DNA from: Nemertoderma westbladi
Lineage: Eukaryota; Xenacoelomorpha; Nemertodermatida; Nemertodermatidae
Assembly: GCA_032718475.1 (NCBI GenBank)
Contig: JAUCBJ010000137.1
Location: 38,805 to 102,804 of the forward strand
Direction of reading: 5' to 3'
DNA length: 64,000 bases
The notes beneath the pieces are model-generated. The model ran no database searches and was not told the DNA's origin. It was given only the letters and a program-made list of their open reading frames with translations. Made by a program: the position numbers and the translations under genes. Shown in pieces: positions 12,001 to 22,089 of this stretch. The first letter of the stretch is position 1; each line of letters starts with the position of its first letter.

Positions 12001-13542
12001 TCTAGGAGAAGAGTAACACCGGTGTGTTACACTGACGACGGCGAAAGCCAAGCTTCTCAAGAAGAGGACAGCGGGAAAGACACTGACCGATCTTACTACG
12101 TTAGCAAAACCTCAAAGGACGTAAGTAAATACAAGGCTCGAACCAAAGATAGGAGAGAACAGGTTGCCAAGACTCCTCCTCAGTCTCCTAACAGAATGCA
12201 CGGAAGAAAGACCGAAGAAAGAACGAGAGTGCATCAAGTTACCCAAGGTAAAGTGAGTAACATCAAACCAAACTGTGCGCTGTGCGACGGGACCCACCGT
12301 TTGAGTGCGTGTGCTGAATTTCTAAAGAAATCCCTTGTAGACAGACGTGCAGTCATGTGGGATAAGCGGTTATGCTATAATTGCCTCAGATCAGGACACC
12401 AACGGCGAACCTGTTACTCCGACGTAAAGTGTGCAAAGTGTGGCGCGAAACATCACATCTTGTTACACAGTGAGTTCGAACGAGACAACCCGAGTCAGGT
12501 AAGTGAGCCCGAACTACATGTCCAATTCAGTGATGTAAATGACACTGATCAAGAATCTGAGATGGAAGGATTCTATACGGACGAATTCTCCGACGCCAAC
12601 GAATCCTGTTACCTAATAAATACCGCAGTGTATCGAGCACTTACGTATGAAAAGGACACTGACAATGAGTTCCCCCCAACTACCTTTGACAGACAACCAT
12701 CTTGGAAAGCGCCAACTTCCAACGTAGGAATCAGAGAATTTCCTGTAGTACAGGTAAGAGTTCACGGTCCTAACAAAAGTTACATAGTGAACGCCCTCCT
12801 TGACTCCGGCAGCACAGGAACATTCATCGATCAAGAACTAGCCGAAGATATCTTTGCTGGACAACCCAAATTCCGGACTAAATTGAATATGTCAGGAATT
12901 ATGCAGGTTTGGAAATCTACCCTAACAGCAGATTACTATGTAGGTGTGTTGTCCACCCCCCAGGATAAATTAGGAGCACAAGGTATAAGGTCGGTAAAAA
13001 TGGTGGCTATAAAGAACTTCGCTACTACCCAAGCAGACCTTTATAATTGGGACGAGGATGAGAGCATCCAACATCTTAAGATACCTCGATTCCAGACAGA
13101 TTATCCTGGAGTGCAAATACTCATCGGCCAAAACGCGCATGAGGCGCTCGAGACATTGGAGAAACGGCCTGCTCAACCGCAGCCACTGCAAACCTATGCG
13201 GTAAGAACTAGAGTAGGTTGGTACTTTACTGGCCCTTCCCGCAGAACTCTCGAAGAGAGAATGCCACAAGAACGAATATACCAAGTAAACGATTGGGAAG
13301 TGGAGAGCAGTGAGGTGGAAGAACTAACTGAGGGAACACCATACTCCTCAGATAATGACGACATCTACCAACACTTCGATGAAGAGAACACAATCGACCT
13401 ACTTACAGAAAACAAAACGTGGAAAAACCAGGTGAACCTATGTCAACTGATTCGCCCATCTGGACCCATTGATTACAATGACGAACTAAATGATGAGATA
13501 GAGCGCTACAACGCTAGAACTCGGGACGAACTCGCCGTATGA
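9097..13542 (+). CDS. BEL-1 Gag and protease part of the polyprotein (1481 aa)
   Basis: The ATG at 9097 follows 2.35 kb of leader. The N-terminal 750 residues are charged and not obviously conserved; residues about 393-437 are an Ala/Lys/Glu-rich helix built of KAAAAVEAA-like repeats. From about 755 the protein reads as the Pao-type Gag domain (DUF1759-like), running to about 960. Zinc-knuckle Cys/His motifs follow at about 1060-1125, including a CX2CX4HX4C at 1093-1106. A retropepsin domain with the active site LLDSGSTG has its catalytic Asp at 1236. The ORF ends in TGA at 13540-13542, but the same frame continues into RT, so the product would normally be a Gag-Pol fusion. Gag assembles particles on the RNA; the protease matures them. 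Confidence 0.88.
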   Translation: MSDTQQNLSDSLIDTTICDTDRSVQRLRKGFSSPPTERKVIPPVVVSDPRLIQHRRSIIGTRAQVKRNQEAAVQQQQHPSQETCSQRPDTSSSSDTVELTPERGVQMAATAYSDPLLTLPAAVLTTILIAVEEHQADWARSKRATQDSYAGYAREELMSIVESQWNFPRPGLPLDLSEATWEDIHRMGVTKDTMDPAVWKRSAAGYVQGFFGSLERLEEQLFRQPQGPQEQEELLYQVRERTLRIRLILSAFEETSKRRQDTSLQVAVKTWFQWVGLKEQETAQWKSQLAERPTYEEPTDATLSQEESEGIAERPRTRDAIDIYLSDYQRFLGDEELRRRLAGLRPNSEGAKLVLDSIDAEMSAANQAKFDEKLRLARVQEEQVKKKRIEGRKAVAAAKAAASVEEAKAAAAVEAAEAKAAAAVEAAKAAAAMALAEAEQRASEETTQLELENLQETQDCINKQLTASQMQMRSRSTPKRQGYTSSEEGETTDPEGGGNRSHLSRRRKTYHRHQLPDLPPAVRRQLTSTDLGSTEPTDQIIKVKGLPTIVDEPEIIRPVVPKSTPVLETPVLPELNSKFPLHSTTLPVPGRTVHANIPVLGTEREIKDLSPVVPLRPATMLATPASAVEWVEEGWRGMNLLLGQMQETVHQLKGTVRESRLELQDVQQSITLERDKLVNIQKGIPIPPVALCQPVRSEVLHAQGVEPTRIYTASEVETPIANPIKGDYKPVVNDIPYRPDNDPRNLYTDNSILNNTMAQESFTRQMARTEARQAVKVGEIVKFNGDEMKWLPFNEYYKDSIQNSVLSNGEKLRFLIKCLEGPPKLMALKFIGHPEGLRQVWDTLNIRYGNKDNIAKYLYAKLVAPRNFLSSGIIEFSDEIQEICRQLDWLGKSHEYQSSMVIGAVVSTLPKGGVCTHWDKKVLYMNEQQRRSPTMADLMSFLDGEVKLQLIKQSREKTSENKVSEKPVSRRRVTPVCYTDDGESQASQEEDSGKDTDRSYYVSKTSKDVSKYKARTKDRREQVAKTPPQSPNRMHGRKTEERTRVHQVTQGKVSNIKPNCALCDGTHRLSACAEFLKKSLVDRRAVMWDKRLCYNCLRSGHQRRTCYSDVKCAKCGAKHHILLHSEFERDNPSQVSEPELHVQFSDVNDTDQESEMEGFYTDEFSDANESCYLINTAVYRALTYEKDTDNEFPPTTFDRQPSWKAPTSNVGIREFPVVQVRVHGPNKSYIVNALLDSGSTGTFIDQELAEDIFAGQPKFRTKLNMSGIMQVWKSTLTADYYVGVLSTPQDKLGAQGIRSVKMVAIKNFATTQADLYNWDEDESIQHLKIPRFQTDYPGVQILIGQNAHEALETLEKRPAQPQPLQTYAVRTRVGWYFTGPSRRTLEERMPQERIYQVNDWEVESSEVEELTEGTPYSSDNDDIYQHFDEENTIDLLTENKTWKNQVNLCQLIRPSGPIDYNDELNDEIERYNARTRDELAV

Positions 13543-16308
13543 TTCTTTACTCAAGAATTGGTAGAGCCCAATTCATACGATAAGGCCCTATCGATAGAAG
13601 AAGAAAGAGCCAAGCAAATCCAGGAAACATCTACCCGTTTTTTAAAAGATCAAGGCAGATATGAAATCGGCCTACCATTGCGAAAACGAGAACCTAGATT
13701 TATAAATAACAGACCCTTGGCAGAGAAAAGAATCACTCAATTACATCGACGCCTTACGGCTAACGCTTCAGCTAAAGAAATGTACCAAACTCAATTGAAG
13801 AAATTTATTACAAAGGGATACGCGGAGCGAGTACCGGAAGGAACACCAGTAACTGAGAGAACGTATTACTTAACACATCATTACATTCCCAAACCCGGTA
13901 AACCCCATGAAGTACGAGTCGTATTCGATGGCTCTGCTCTATATATGGGCCAATCCCTCAATTCCGAGTTGTTACCAGGACCCAACTTACTCCAATCCTT
14001 GTTGGGAATACTTTTAAGATTAAGACAATATTCCATCGCGTTCGCCTCCGATATAGAAGGAATGTTCTTACAAGTCAAGGCGCTGGATAGAGATAGAGAC
14101 AGCCTGAGATTTCTGTGGTGGCCTGAAGGAGATCTCAACCAGAAACCGGTAGAGTACTGGATGACCATCCAGGCTTTTGGGATCATATCAAGCCCTTCCA
14201 ACGCCTGCTCCGTGGTGCGGACCACTGCGAATGACAACCAAGACGCCTTCTCAAAAGAGGTGATAGACAACATCAAGCGTAATATATACATGGACTATAA
14301 TTTAAGGTCCCTTCCATCAGTAGAAGAAGCCATTGATGTCGCGAAAGGAACGGTAGAGTGTTTGAAAAGAGGTGGATTTCGACTGACGAAATTCACTAGC
14401 AACTCCCGTGAGTTTCTGGAAGCGATACCGGTAGAAGACCGAGGAGCGAAAGACCTAGACTTAATAAAGGATGATCTTCCAGAAACCAAGACGCTTGGCT
14501 TGAAGTGGGACACTGAAAGAGATATCCTGTTTTTTCAGCTAAAACAGCGAGATAATCCAGTTCAGACCAAACGGATTTGTTTAAGTATCCTGAGCACTTA
14601 TTTCGACCCATTGGGATTTATTAGCCCAGTTATATTGATTGCTCGGAGTTTAGTACAACAAATGTGGCTTGAAAACCACTCATGGGACGATCCACTTAAG
14701 GGAGAACTGTTAAAGAAATGGATGAAATGGGAAGATTCTCTACCTGCCATCGAGAGCTTTGTAATTTCCCGTGCATATTTTGGTCATGTTCTTCCTACGT
14801 ATTCCTATCAACTCCATGTGTTTGGAGACGCCAGCGACATGGGAATAGGTATAGTAGCATATCTGCGAGTCGAAACTCCTGATGGAATCAAAGTCGCCTT
14901 GGTTACCTCTAAGGCATTGATTAACAACAAGTTAAAGGTTCCTCGAGCGGAGTTAAAAGCTGCTTTATACGCTACAGCCATCGGCCGGAACGTAACAGAA
15001 CAAATCGACTATTCACTGGAGAAAACTGTTTATTGGACCGACGCCTTACTCGTGTTGGAGTATATAACCAATGAAGTCTGTCAGTTCAGCGTTTTTGTTA
15101 CTAACAGGGTAGCTATTATTCTTAGTCGCACAAAGATAGATCAATGGAGACATTGCCCTGGTACGATTAATCCAGCCGATATCGCCTCCAGGGGAGCGAC
15201 TCCACAGGAACTGATAGATACTCCAGACTGGTTGAGTGGACCCGACTTCCTGAGTAAGGAAGAGGATGAATGGCCTCCTCACCTTACTACTGCGGAGATT
15301 AGACAAGCCAAGGGAGCGGAGAAAGTCAAACCTAAAACCCGGGCGAGTAAATCGAAGTTATTTAAACCGACGATCGATCTATCTGTATTACATACTTCCG
15401 GAAACGATGCTTCGGATCCACAATCCCTCGCCACAAATAAGTCTGTTGTGGAAATTAGAGATAGAGATTGGAAATCTGGAACACCAGACGTCTCGCAAGG
15501 AATCTCACCCCTGCTGCAGAGAGCAATGCATAACTACAGTTCCTGGAATCGGCTCTGTAAAGCCGTCACATATTTAAGGCAATGTTTTCATCATCACTAC
15601 TCCAAGACGAAGACCATTAGTGATAACGCTCCATTGACATCTGCGCAAGTTCATGTTATTAAAAATTTACCCAAATATAAGACATCCGACCGGTTTCTAA
15701 AGGAAAAAATCAGTTACCAAGAGCATGAAGAAACCAATAAGCAGATACTGAGACTCCTGCAATGCTATGAGGATTCCGATAAGTACTTCCTGTTGTTGAG
15801 AAATCCGCAGATGCGCTTAAGGGATCGCTTCTCTAGCACAATGATAGATGGGTTAATACGTGTTGGAGGAAGGCTCACCAATGCGCCATTATCCTTTGAC
15901 ACTAAATTCCCCACACTCATTAGAAATCTTGAAGTACAAATCAAGATGATTGTAGATGTTCACAGTAAACTTTATCATGCTGGTAGAGAACGAGTTCTTA
16001 GCGAAATTCGAACTCGCTATTATTTTGATAAACCCCGTAGAGCTCTGAACCAAGTTCTTAGGAACTGCATACCCTGTAGGAAAGCATTCAGTAGGCCTTT
16101 AACACAGCGAGAGGCAGAATTACCTAGGGAACGAGTAAGCTTCTATGAACCACCTTTTACCAATACTGGTGTAGATTTATTTGGCCCTATTGAAGTATAT
16201 CGTGCTAGGACTATAGTCAAGAGATGGTGTGTCATCTTCGTATGCATGACTTGTAGAGCCATCCATCTCGATATGGTGAACGATCTATCTACCAACAGCT
16301 TCGTCTTA
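13543..16308 (+). pseudogene. BEL-1 RT-RNase H-integrase (first part), disrupted
   Basis: In the same frame as the preceding gag ORF and separated from it only by the TGA at 13540. Recognisable in order: the linker to RT; RT motif A (FASDIEGMFLQV, about 14040-14078); the catalytic box, which reads YMDY instead of YMDD at 14287-14298, so the second metal-binding Asp is Tyr; RNase H (VFGDASDMG at about 14820, later YWTDA); and integrase with its HHCC zinc-binding region (about 15955-16080) and first catalytic Asp (GVDLFGPI, about 16170). BEL-2 then interrupts the integrase core after 16308, adding a few LTR-encoded residues and a stop. The frame resumes at 32849. BEL-2 keeps an intact YMDD at the aligned position, so the Tyr is a lesion. 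Confidence 0.9.
16304..16308. repeat. Target-site duplication of BEL-2 (left copy)
   Basis: TCTTA directly before the LTR; repeated at 32844-32848. Removing one copy together with BEL-2 restores the integrase reading frame exactly, which confirms both boundaries. Confidence 0.9.
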
Positions 16309-18325
16309 TGTTAAACAAACTACCCCGGCCTAACCAATAAAGACACAAAACTGCTCTATTTATTAGACAGGGCAATCAGGAGCGTATTATTGCTAATGTG
16401 AGGGGCTGCTAAATACAAAACCGCTACTTACCATTAGATGGCGCTAACCTGCCGTCCGCTAATATGTTTTACTAATTTTCTACGGCTCCTGCTAATTTCT
16501 TGTTCCTTTCTCTACCAATTACTCGATAGAGAGCTAACTGTTCGAATATATGAGCCACGCGGGAATAACCAAAACAACAAACCCGAATCGGCTCCCTAAG
16601 CTGACTTAAAACGAGTGTGAGAGGTTTTACACTCAGAGTATATTCTTACGCCTAATCTTACTGTTAAAGTACGCCAATGCCTACGTCTTTTCTAATCGCG
16701 AATACTGGGGGTTCCCTAACGGAATGTGTGAATGCGAGAATATTTAAAATAATCAAAGTGGTACAGTGTTTATTAGGGCTAATACCTATAGTGGGACTAA
16801 ACTTGTCTGCGGCTGGCTTTAGGCCAGCAAATTACTAATGCGTTTTGCGTACTGAATACTGCTATCTAGCTTATTGCCCGCTAATTCAAATAACCGCCCA
16901 GCGTGAATAGTTAACGGTACTCTAATTATTACCTTAGCTACTCTCCGCTATGCTGCGTACTAATTCTTAATTTTACTAATTAATTACAGTCACAAATATG
17001 TAACAGCCTAAAATACTGTATTACTTTGACCTAATCAGTAATTATTTACAGTAAACTAAGAGATAGAAATCAATCAAAGGGAAAAGAGCGCCTATCTAAG
17101 CATTCGTAATCTTAGGCACACTTTAGTAACACACCAATCAGCGTCAGCAATCACAGCTCGCAATGCGCGATTCGCAATTGTACAATCCGCAATGCACGCA
17201 ATTCGCAATTACACAGCACAATATAATAATTCGCAATACATGCAATTCGCAATTGTAAAGCACGCAGACCTCTCCCAGGTACATCTAGGCTTCCTAACTA
17301 ACCCAATTTCTGCCCCCTAACGCTACAAATTGAGACAAAATCTGGATCATCAGCCCCCTAATTACTGTACCAGCGAGCTGCCCCCACGATACAATGCAAA
17401 TTGCCCGACCGCAACGGTGACCCCCCGCCAGCGTTGCTCGCCTTTGAATCCTCCGCTCCCTTCGTCGCTAACCCCCCGATGTGCCCACCGCCTACTGGCA
17501 CCTTAGCCCTCCATTATGCTAATAGCTACCGTAGCGGCGCATGCAAATCACAAAGTCTGACAGTCTAAAGAAATCCCGTGGGATTATTGCGTAGAAAGGA
17601 ATCACATAGAACCATTAACAAAAGGTAGAAATCATAGTTCCGGTTGTAATTAGCAGTAATCGATAGGATTAATTGAGAAACACAATCAAGAATAATCGCA
17701 CTAGCAAATCATTTTAAGAAATTAATCGAAAATAGCAAATTGCAGAAATACGCTAAAATATCCGTCAAAAAGGTGAATAGGGACAGCTCAGCAAGTACAG
17801 GGGTGATAGCATGAGCTCTACCGGCAAGCCGCCAATTTATAGGTGATCCGAATGGGGTGATGCAATAGGGTGACTCAATCGCTCTCCTATTGGCTCTCCA
17901 GTCCGCGCTAGCATTAGACCAAGCTGGAAGCAGTTAGTCCAATAAGGAGGCCGGATTGTAGCCCTATTGCTGCCCAAACCTCAAATTATTACCATATATG
18001 GTAATGGATCATGTCCCTGGCTGCTGAATGGCCAGGACAGCGTCCCTATATGCTAGCCCTATTGATGCTAATATCAGCAAGCACAAAATCCAGGGTCCGA
18101 CTAAACTTGCTACCCTGGAACTATCTACATATATCCTAAAACAAAATTACGTAGGTAGGGCTACATATTATACAAAATGGATGGATTCAAATATATGGGC
18201 GTTTTGGTTTCCTTATCTAAATGTCACCGCACTGTGCCTTATCTAAATAATTATACTGCACAATAACAAACATATTATACTGTATGATGGCTAATAATGT
18301 GGATACAGCGCCATATACCGTAACA
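16309..18325 (-). repeat. BEL-2 3' LTR
   Basis: About 2017 bp, starting TGTTAAAC and ending CCGTAACA in plus-strand reading; a near-identical direct copy is at 30828-32843. It contains several CAATTCGCAATT-like words near 17165-17255. A 72-codon ORF at 18028-18246 has a twin in the other LTR and shows no domain, so I do not call it a gene. Confidence 0.93.
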
Positions 18326-19180
18326 CCGCTCCAAGGGAAATCATACAATGTTTCCCTCCAATTGTAGAAGAGTATAAGGTGATGTATACAAAACAAAATA
18401 AATTTCTTTCAAATAATCTAAAATAACTTGATACTATAATAATGATGCTACTATTTACAAATATTGCCATAGATATTGCATAATGATTACTACATACAAA
18501 TTAAATTTACAAAATATTATCTCTCTTACTGTTTAACGATAATTACATACAAATTAAATTTACAAAATATTGTTTCTCGTTCGTTCTACATAATTACATA
18601 CATACAAAATACAGGTAACTACATACAAAATTAAAATTACAAAAATATTATCTCTTTCATGTCCCCCATTTCCCATCTCAAATTAACGATCAACATTAAC
18701 AAGATAAACTAAATATAAACGTATTTGAGGCTAGATTTTTAACTAAATTGCATTAAAGGCCGATAATCAAACTAAATATAAAATACGTAATAATTTCTTT
18801 CATTTTCGGACTTTACTTAATTTCTTATAAAAAACGCAAATCATCTTGGTTTGATGATTGCTCAGGTAAGTGAAAGGAGTAAGCCAAACCCGCGGGTTTG
18901 TCTCCCCAATCACTTCCTTTGCCTCTTTCAATAAACTTTAGAGCAAATAAAGTCATATACACAAAATCAAATATAGTATAGGCTCAAAATCATATTTCCA
19001 ACGGACTATAAAATAAAATTATTTCCTTCCAATATTTTTGGCCTTCGAAAATAAAATTCTAAAATATGGATATGACTAGTGTATATGAGTCCAGTCGAAT
19101 GATTGATCAAAACCTACGATATACATCAGAGCGACGATGATGTATATGTCTAGAGTCTGTCGCTCCGTGATATTATAGTC
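18326..19180 (-). other. BEL-2 3' untranslated region with polypurine tract
   Basis: No gene seen. On the minus strand the bases just upstream of the 3' LTR read TTGGAGCGG, the likely primer for plus-strand DNA synthesis; BEL-1 has GGGAGCGG at the same place. The rest is AT-rich, with repeated ACATACAAATTAAATTTACA words at about 18490-18640. Confidence 0.6.
19119..19147. repeat. Small perfect hairpin A in the BEL-2 3' region
   Basis: ATATACATCA pairs over 10 bp with TGATGTATAT around the loop GAGCGACGA. A related hairpin with the same loop and a compensated base pair is at 19595-19621. Confidence 0.6.
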
Positions 19181-19399
19181 TCATCGGCTAGCTCCTGGGT
19201 CTCTCGGGCTCGCTCCCTTCTCCAGATACACCAGTCTACCCCCTGTAGACTCTGTTGACGGCGTCCTTGAGGCGTCACTTCCCGGAACCGGCGACGACGT
19301 TCCCTGGGCACCGACTATCTCCCGACTGGTGCTCCTCCCTCGGCCTCGTCCCATTTGCCGTGTCCCTGTGGGCGCCTCCGCCAACTCCTCTTTCTTCAA
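19181..19399 (-). CDS. Possible remnant of the accessory protein's basic tail (BEL-2)
   Basis: A 72-codon stretch on the element's coding strand, rich in Ser, Gly, Arg and Pro (GRGRGRSTSREI). It lies between the accessory ORFs and the 3' LTR, where BEL-1's accessory protein has its basic, Ser/Thr/Pro-rich end. There is no alignable motif and no ATG (it would start at TTG), so it may equally be chance. Confidence 0.2.
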   Translation of the reverse strand: MKKEELAEAPTGTRQMGRGRGRSTSREIVGAQGTSSPVPGSDASRTPSTESTGGRLVYLEKGASPRDPGASR

Positions 19400-19587
19400 C
19401 TATAGAATGGGACTGCTCGTCCTTGGCTTGACGCTTGCCAAGGACTCCTCCTTCTGGTACTTGCCGCGAGCTGTGAGCTCCGGCTGTTGTCTCTGTGGGC
19501 GCGGCGGTCCTGATCCTCCACTCGTTCAGAGGTCAATGACCCCAAACGAGTCTCCTTAGGCCGCCAATTGTGCGCTGGGTAATAAAT

Positions 19588-19995
19588 CTAGACGTATATA
19601 TCAGAGCGACGATGATATATAAAGGATTGGACATATTCGGGCTTAGTAATGCGTTCGTCGAAACTTCCCGAAATAATTTGGAGTAAATATCGTATAAACC
19701 GCGGATCGTGGGTATAGTTAGTAGACGGATGGACGGCGCGAATCTCGTCTGGATACTCAGGCGTGAGCTTCCTCTCCTGGTGAAGCGAAGTGAACGTGAT
19801 CCAGGAACTCGAGTCCCGTGCCGCTTCGCGCCGCGCCTCTAGGTCCTTATAGGCTCGGTATAGCGAAATGGCCGCTGCCGTCTCTATCAAACTGGGTGTC
19901 GAACAGGGTTTAATCTCCGTATATGGATCTAAAGTCGTAACGGTCGGCGTAATGGGTCTCGGAGGTCGCTTTCCGCTGAAGTCGATACTGATCAT
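19588..19995 (-). CDS. BEL-2 accessory ORF, second part (135 aa)
   Basis: It starts at an ATG that overlaps the stop of the preceding ORF (ATGA at 19995-19992), so the frame changes by one at the junction. Residues about 9-55 (RPPRPITP...TLDP...LYRAYKDLE) align with BEL-1's accessory protein at about 291-322 (RPPHSLVRP...TLDP...LYSLFKDL). In BEL-1 both halves lie in one continuous frame, so the BEL-2 break is probably a lesion rather than two genes. The remaining roughly 1,100 residues of the BEL-1 protein have no visible counterpart. Function unknown. Confidence 0.6.
   Translation of the reverse strand: MISIDFSGKRPPRPITPTVTTLDPYTEIKPCSTPSLIETAAAISLYRAYKDLEARREAARDSSSWITFTSLHQERKLTPEYPDEIRAVHPSTNYTHDPRFIRYLLQIISGSFDERITKPEYVQSFIYHRRSDIYV
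19595..19621. repeat. Small perfect hairpin B in the BEL-2 3' region
   Basis: TATATATCA pairs over 9 bp with TGATATATA around GAGCGACGA. Compared with hairpin A, one C-G pair is replaced by T-A. It sits at the very end of the accessory ORF. Confidence 0.6.
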
Positions 19996-20579
19996 CGGGT
20001 GCTCATCGGGTAACCTCCCTCGTTATATCTAAGGAACTGGTGAGCTTGACATCGCGTTAATATCGGTTCTGGATGTTGCTCGTCTAGTCGGTCGGGAATC
20101 GCCACGTCTTGCTTATTCATGCATTCACCACACTTGTAGAACAGCTTGAACACGCTGAAGACTTTCGGCGTCTCCTGATCCTCGCCTCGAGTCCTCCGGT
20201 ACAGATGCATTCCGTCGAACTGATCTCGGATTGCAGGTAGAGGTTCTTCGTGTCGTAAATACATATTCATATGGTACAGTCGTGCGATCTCCTCATCCGG
20301 GTCTGCACAAATGTCACATACGTCCAAAGCGAAGTCGTAAGGATACCGAGTGCGATACTCTCTCCGCAAAACTTCCATCCGGTCCCCCAACGCTCTCATT
20401 CTTTCCCTCCGTAATTCCTTATCATAAGTCGGTTTATATTTTCCGTTTAGCTCCATCACGGACCGCCCATGGTAGTAAACGTTAGAGTCTTTACATCCTG
20501 GTCGCGCGAATGGTAGCTCCGCCTCCTCTCTGGCAGTAAATCCTCTGCGCGGTTGCGCTCTAATATCCTTCTCCATCAT
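19992..20579 (-). CDS. BEL-2 accessory ORF, first part (195 aa), zinc-site protein
   Basis: The first ORF downstream of integrase on the element's strand. Residues 98-123 (ARLYHMNMYL...PLPAI...F) align with BEL-1's accessory protein at 173-197 (KRLYFTMMYL...PLPVI...F). A CxxC (C150, C153) and CxxH (C177, H180) follow and match BEL-1's C223, C226, C243, H246 in order and context, suggesting a conserved metal site. A further CDIC at 88-91 has no BEL-1 counterpart. No signal peptide or membrane helix is visible, so it is not an envelope gene. It probably uses a spliced or subgenomic mRNA, since 0.76 kb separates it from integrase. Exact role unknown. Confidence 0.7.
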   Translation of the reverse strand: MMEKDIRAQPRRGFTAREEAELPFARPGCKDSNVYYHGRSVMELNGKYKPTYDKELRRERMRALGDRMEVLRREYRTRYPYDFALDVCDICADPDEEIARLYHMNMYLRHEEPLPAIRDQFDGMHLYRRTRGEDQETPKVFSVFKLFYKCGECMNKQDVAIPDRLDEQHPEPILTRCQAHQFLRYNEGGYPMSTR

Positions 20580-21339
20580 GCCTCGCGTATATACATATAT
20601 ATATATCCCAATAAGTGCCGTTACGTAACCAATTACACTGTGGGTAAATCAGTTAGATGTCGCCGAAGGACAGACCTCCCGAACCCCCCCGCCTTCCAGC
20701 AGTTCAGGTTCGACTCTCTAGATCCCGTATCTTCCTAACTAACTATCCTCTAACCTATTCCCATGCATAGCGCAAAAACTTTGGAGATAAACTGGCCGTG
20801 ACCAACTCACTTTTTGATGCCCAAACTACTCCCATTACTCGTACTAAACTACAGTAGTTAGAAAGGACTATAGCCACAATACTCGACTATACCAAACCCA
20901 CAGGTTTGATAATCGAACATCACACATCCTGCAAACTACTGAGTGGGGTCCATGTACGCCTCTGGTGCTACTAACCTTTAGCACCTTAGTTGCACTGTTG
21001 GCACCAATCTGTGGAAGTTGCTAAACTCAATTTACACTCCTACGTAATATAGCCGTCACCATGGTTTTCTAAATGCTATTTTCCAGGCTTCACGACTTTT
21101 CAAATTACTGTTTATCTATAGACGAATTCTAAAACGCGTCTATACACAGCGTCTGGAATTGTCTTGGGTTCACTTTTCTAAATTTTTAAAATTTTAATTT
21201 TTCCAAAAATTTTGAAGATAAAATTTTGTTTTTTGATACCCACCAGACAAAACTTAACGCAAATCACCACAACCCCGCTCCTATGCATTTCCTTGTATTT
21301 GCATACGAGGAATGCATACGAAGTGAGTTGCGTCCAACA
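20580..21339 (-). other. BEL-2 spacer between integrase and accessory ORF
   Basis: No gene seen. Contains a (TA)n-like run at about 20590-20608 and a T/A-rich stretch at about 21180-21235. Confidence 0.55.
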
Positions 21340-22089
21340 CTAATTCTGTTTTGAGGCAGGAGACAAACTATAATCTCCCGTCTCGATACGTGTCTCCTCT
21401 AACAACACGATATCTTGGACCGGTCGGTCCAAGGTGTGTAAACCATTAGTTTTACACTTCTTTGGGTGCGGACACTTGCACCTAATTTTCACAGTGACTG
21501 TGCGCACTATGTTTTGCACGTCTGGGTGTATATGCAAGATCACTCCCGTCTCCCAATACTTTCTCTTGACAATAGGTTCGGTTATCAGTACGTAATCTCC
21601 CTTTTGGAGACTCCGAACCGTTTTGTACCACTTTGTTCTGGTGGATATGGTGGGAAGATAATATTCCCGCCAATATTCCCAGAATGTGTACGCCACAAAT
21701 TGTGTTACTTTCCAGCTTTTACGACTATATAGGTCGGCACTAATGGGTTCTGATGCCGGCACAAGAAATGCTGGACTCTGCATTAGCAAATGATTCGGCG
21801 TTAATGCAACACCGTCTGGCAACATAGCTATCGGCCTCGAGTTTAGGGTATGCTCGATTTCAATGAAAGCTGTGACCAGTTCGTCGTCGGTAAGTTGTTT
21901 GTTCACAGGCAATGTTTTGGCAATGGCCTGCTTTACAGAGCGAACTAAACGCTCCCAACTTCCTCCTCTCCAAGGACTTTCTGGAGTATTAAATCTCCAC
22001 TCTACTCGTTGCGGCAAAAGTGCTGCAGAAATTTCCTTATTCTGTGCCGCTTTATGAGCCGCGTTCAACTCGCATATTCCCCCCGACAA
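21340..22089 (-). pseudogene. BEL-2 integrase C-terminal part (249 aa), frameshifted
   Basis: It carries the end of the integrase catalytic core, with the catalytic Glu in the WRGGSWERLVRSVK stretch, and the C-terminal domain common to Pao integrases (KWYKTVRSLQKGDYVLI). It is out of frame with the preceding part because of an extra base in a G6 run (C6 in plus-strand reading) at about 22078-22083; with five Gs the frame would be continuous. The integrase joins the cDNA copy to host DNA. Confidence 0.85.

Noticed and set aside
18028-18246. A 72-aa gene, with a twin at 32516-32764
   Set aside because: Both lie at matching positions in the BEL-2 LTRs on the antisense strand and have no domain. 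The same applies to 6484-6684 and 40579-40779 in the BEL-1 LTRs.
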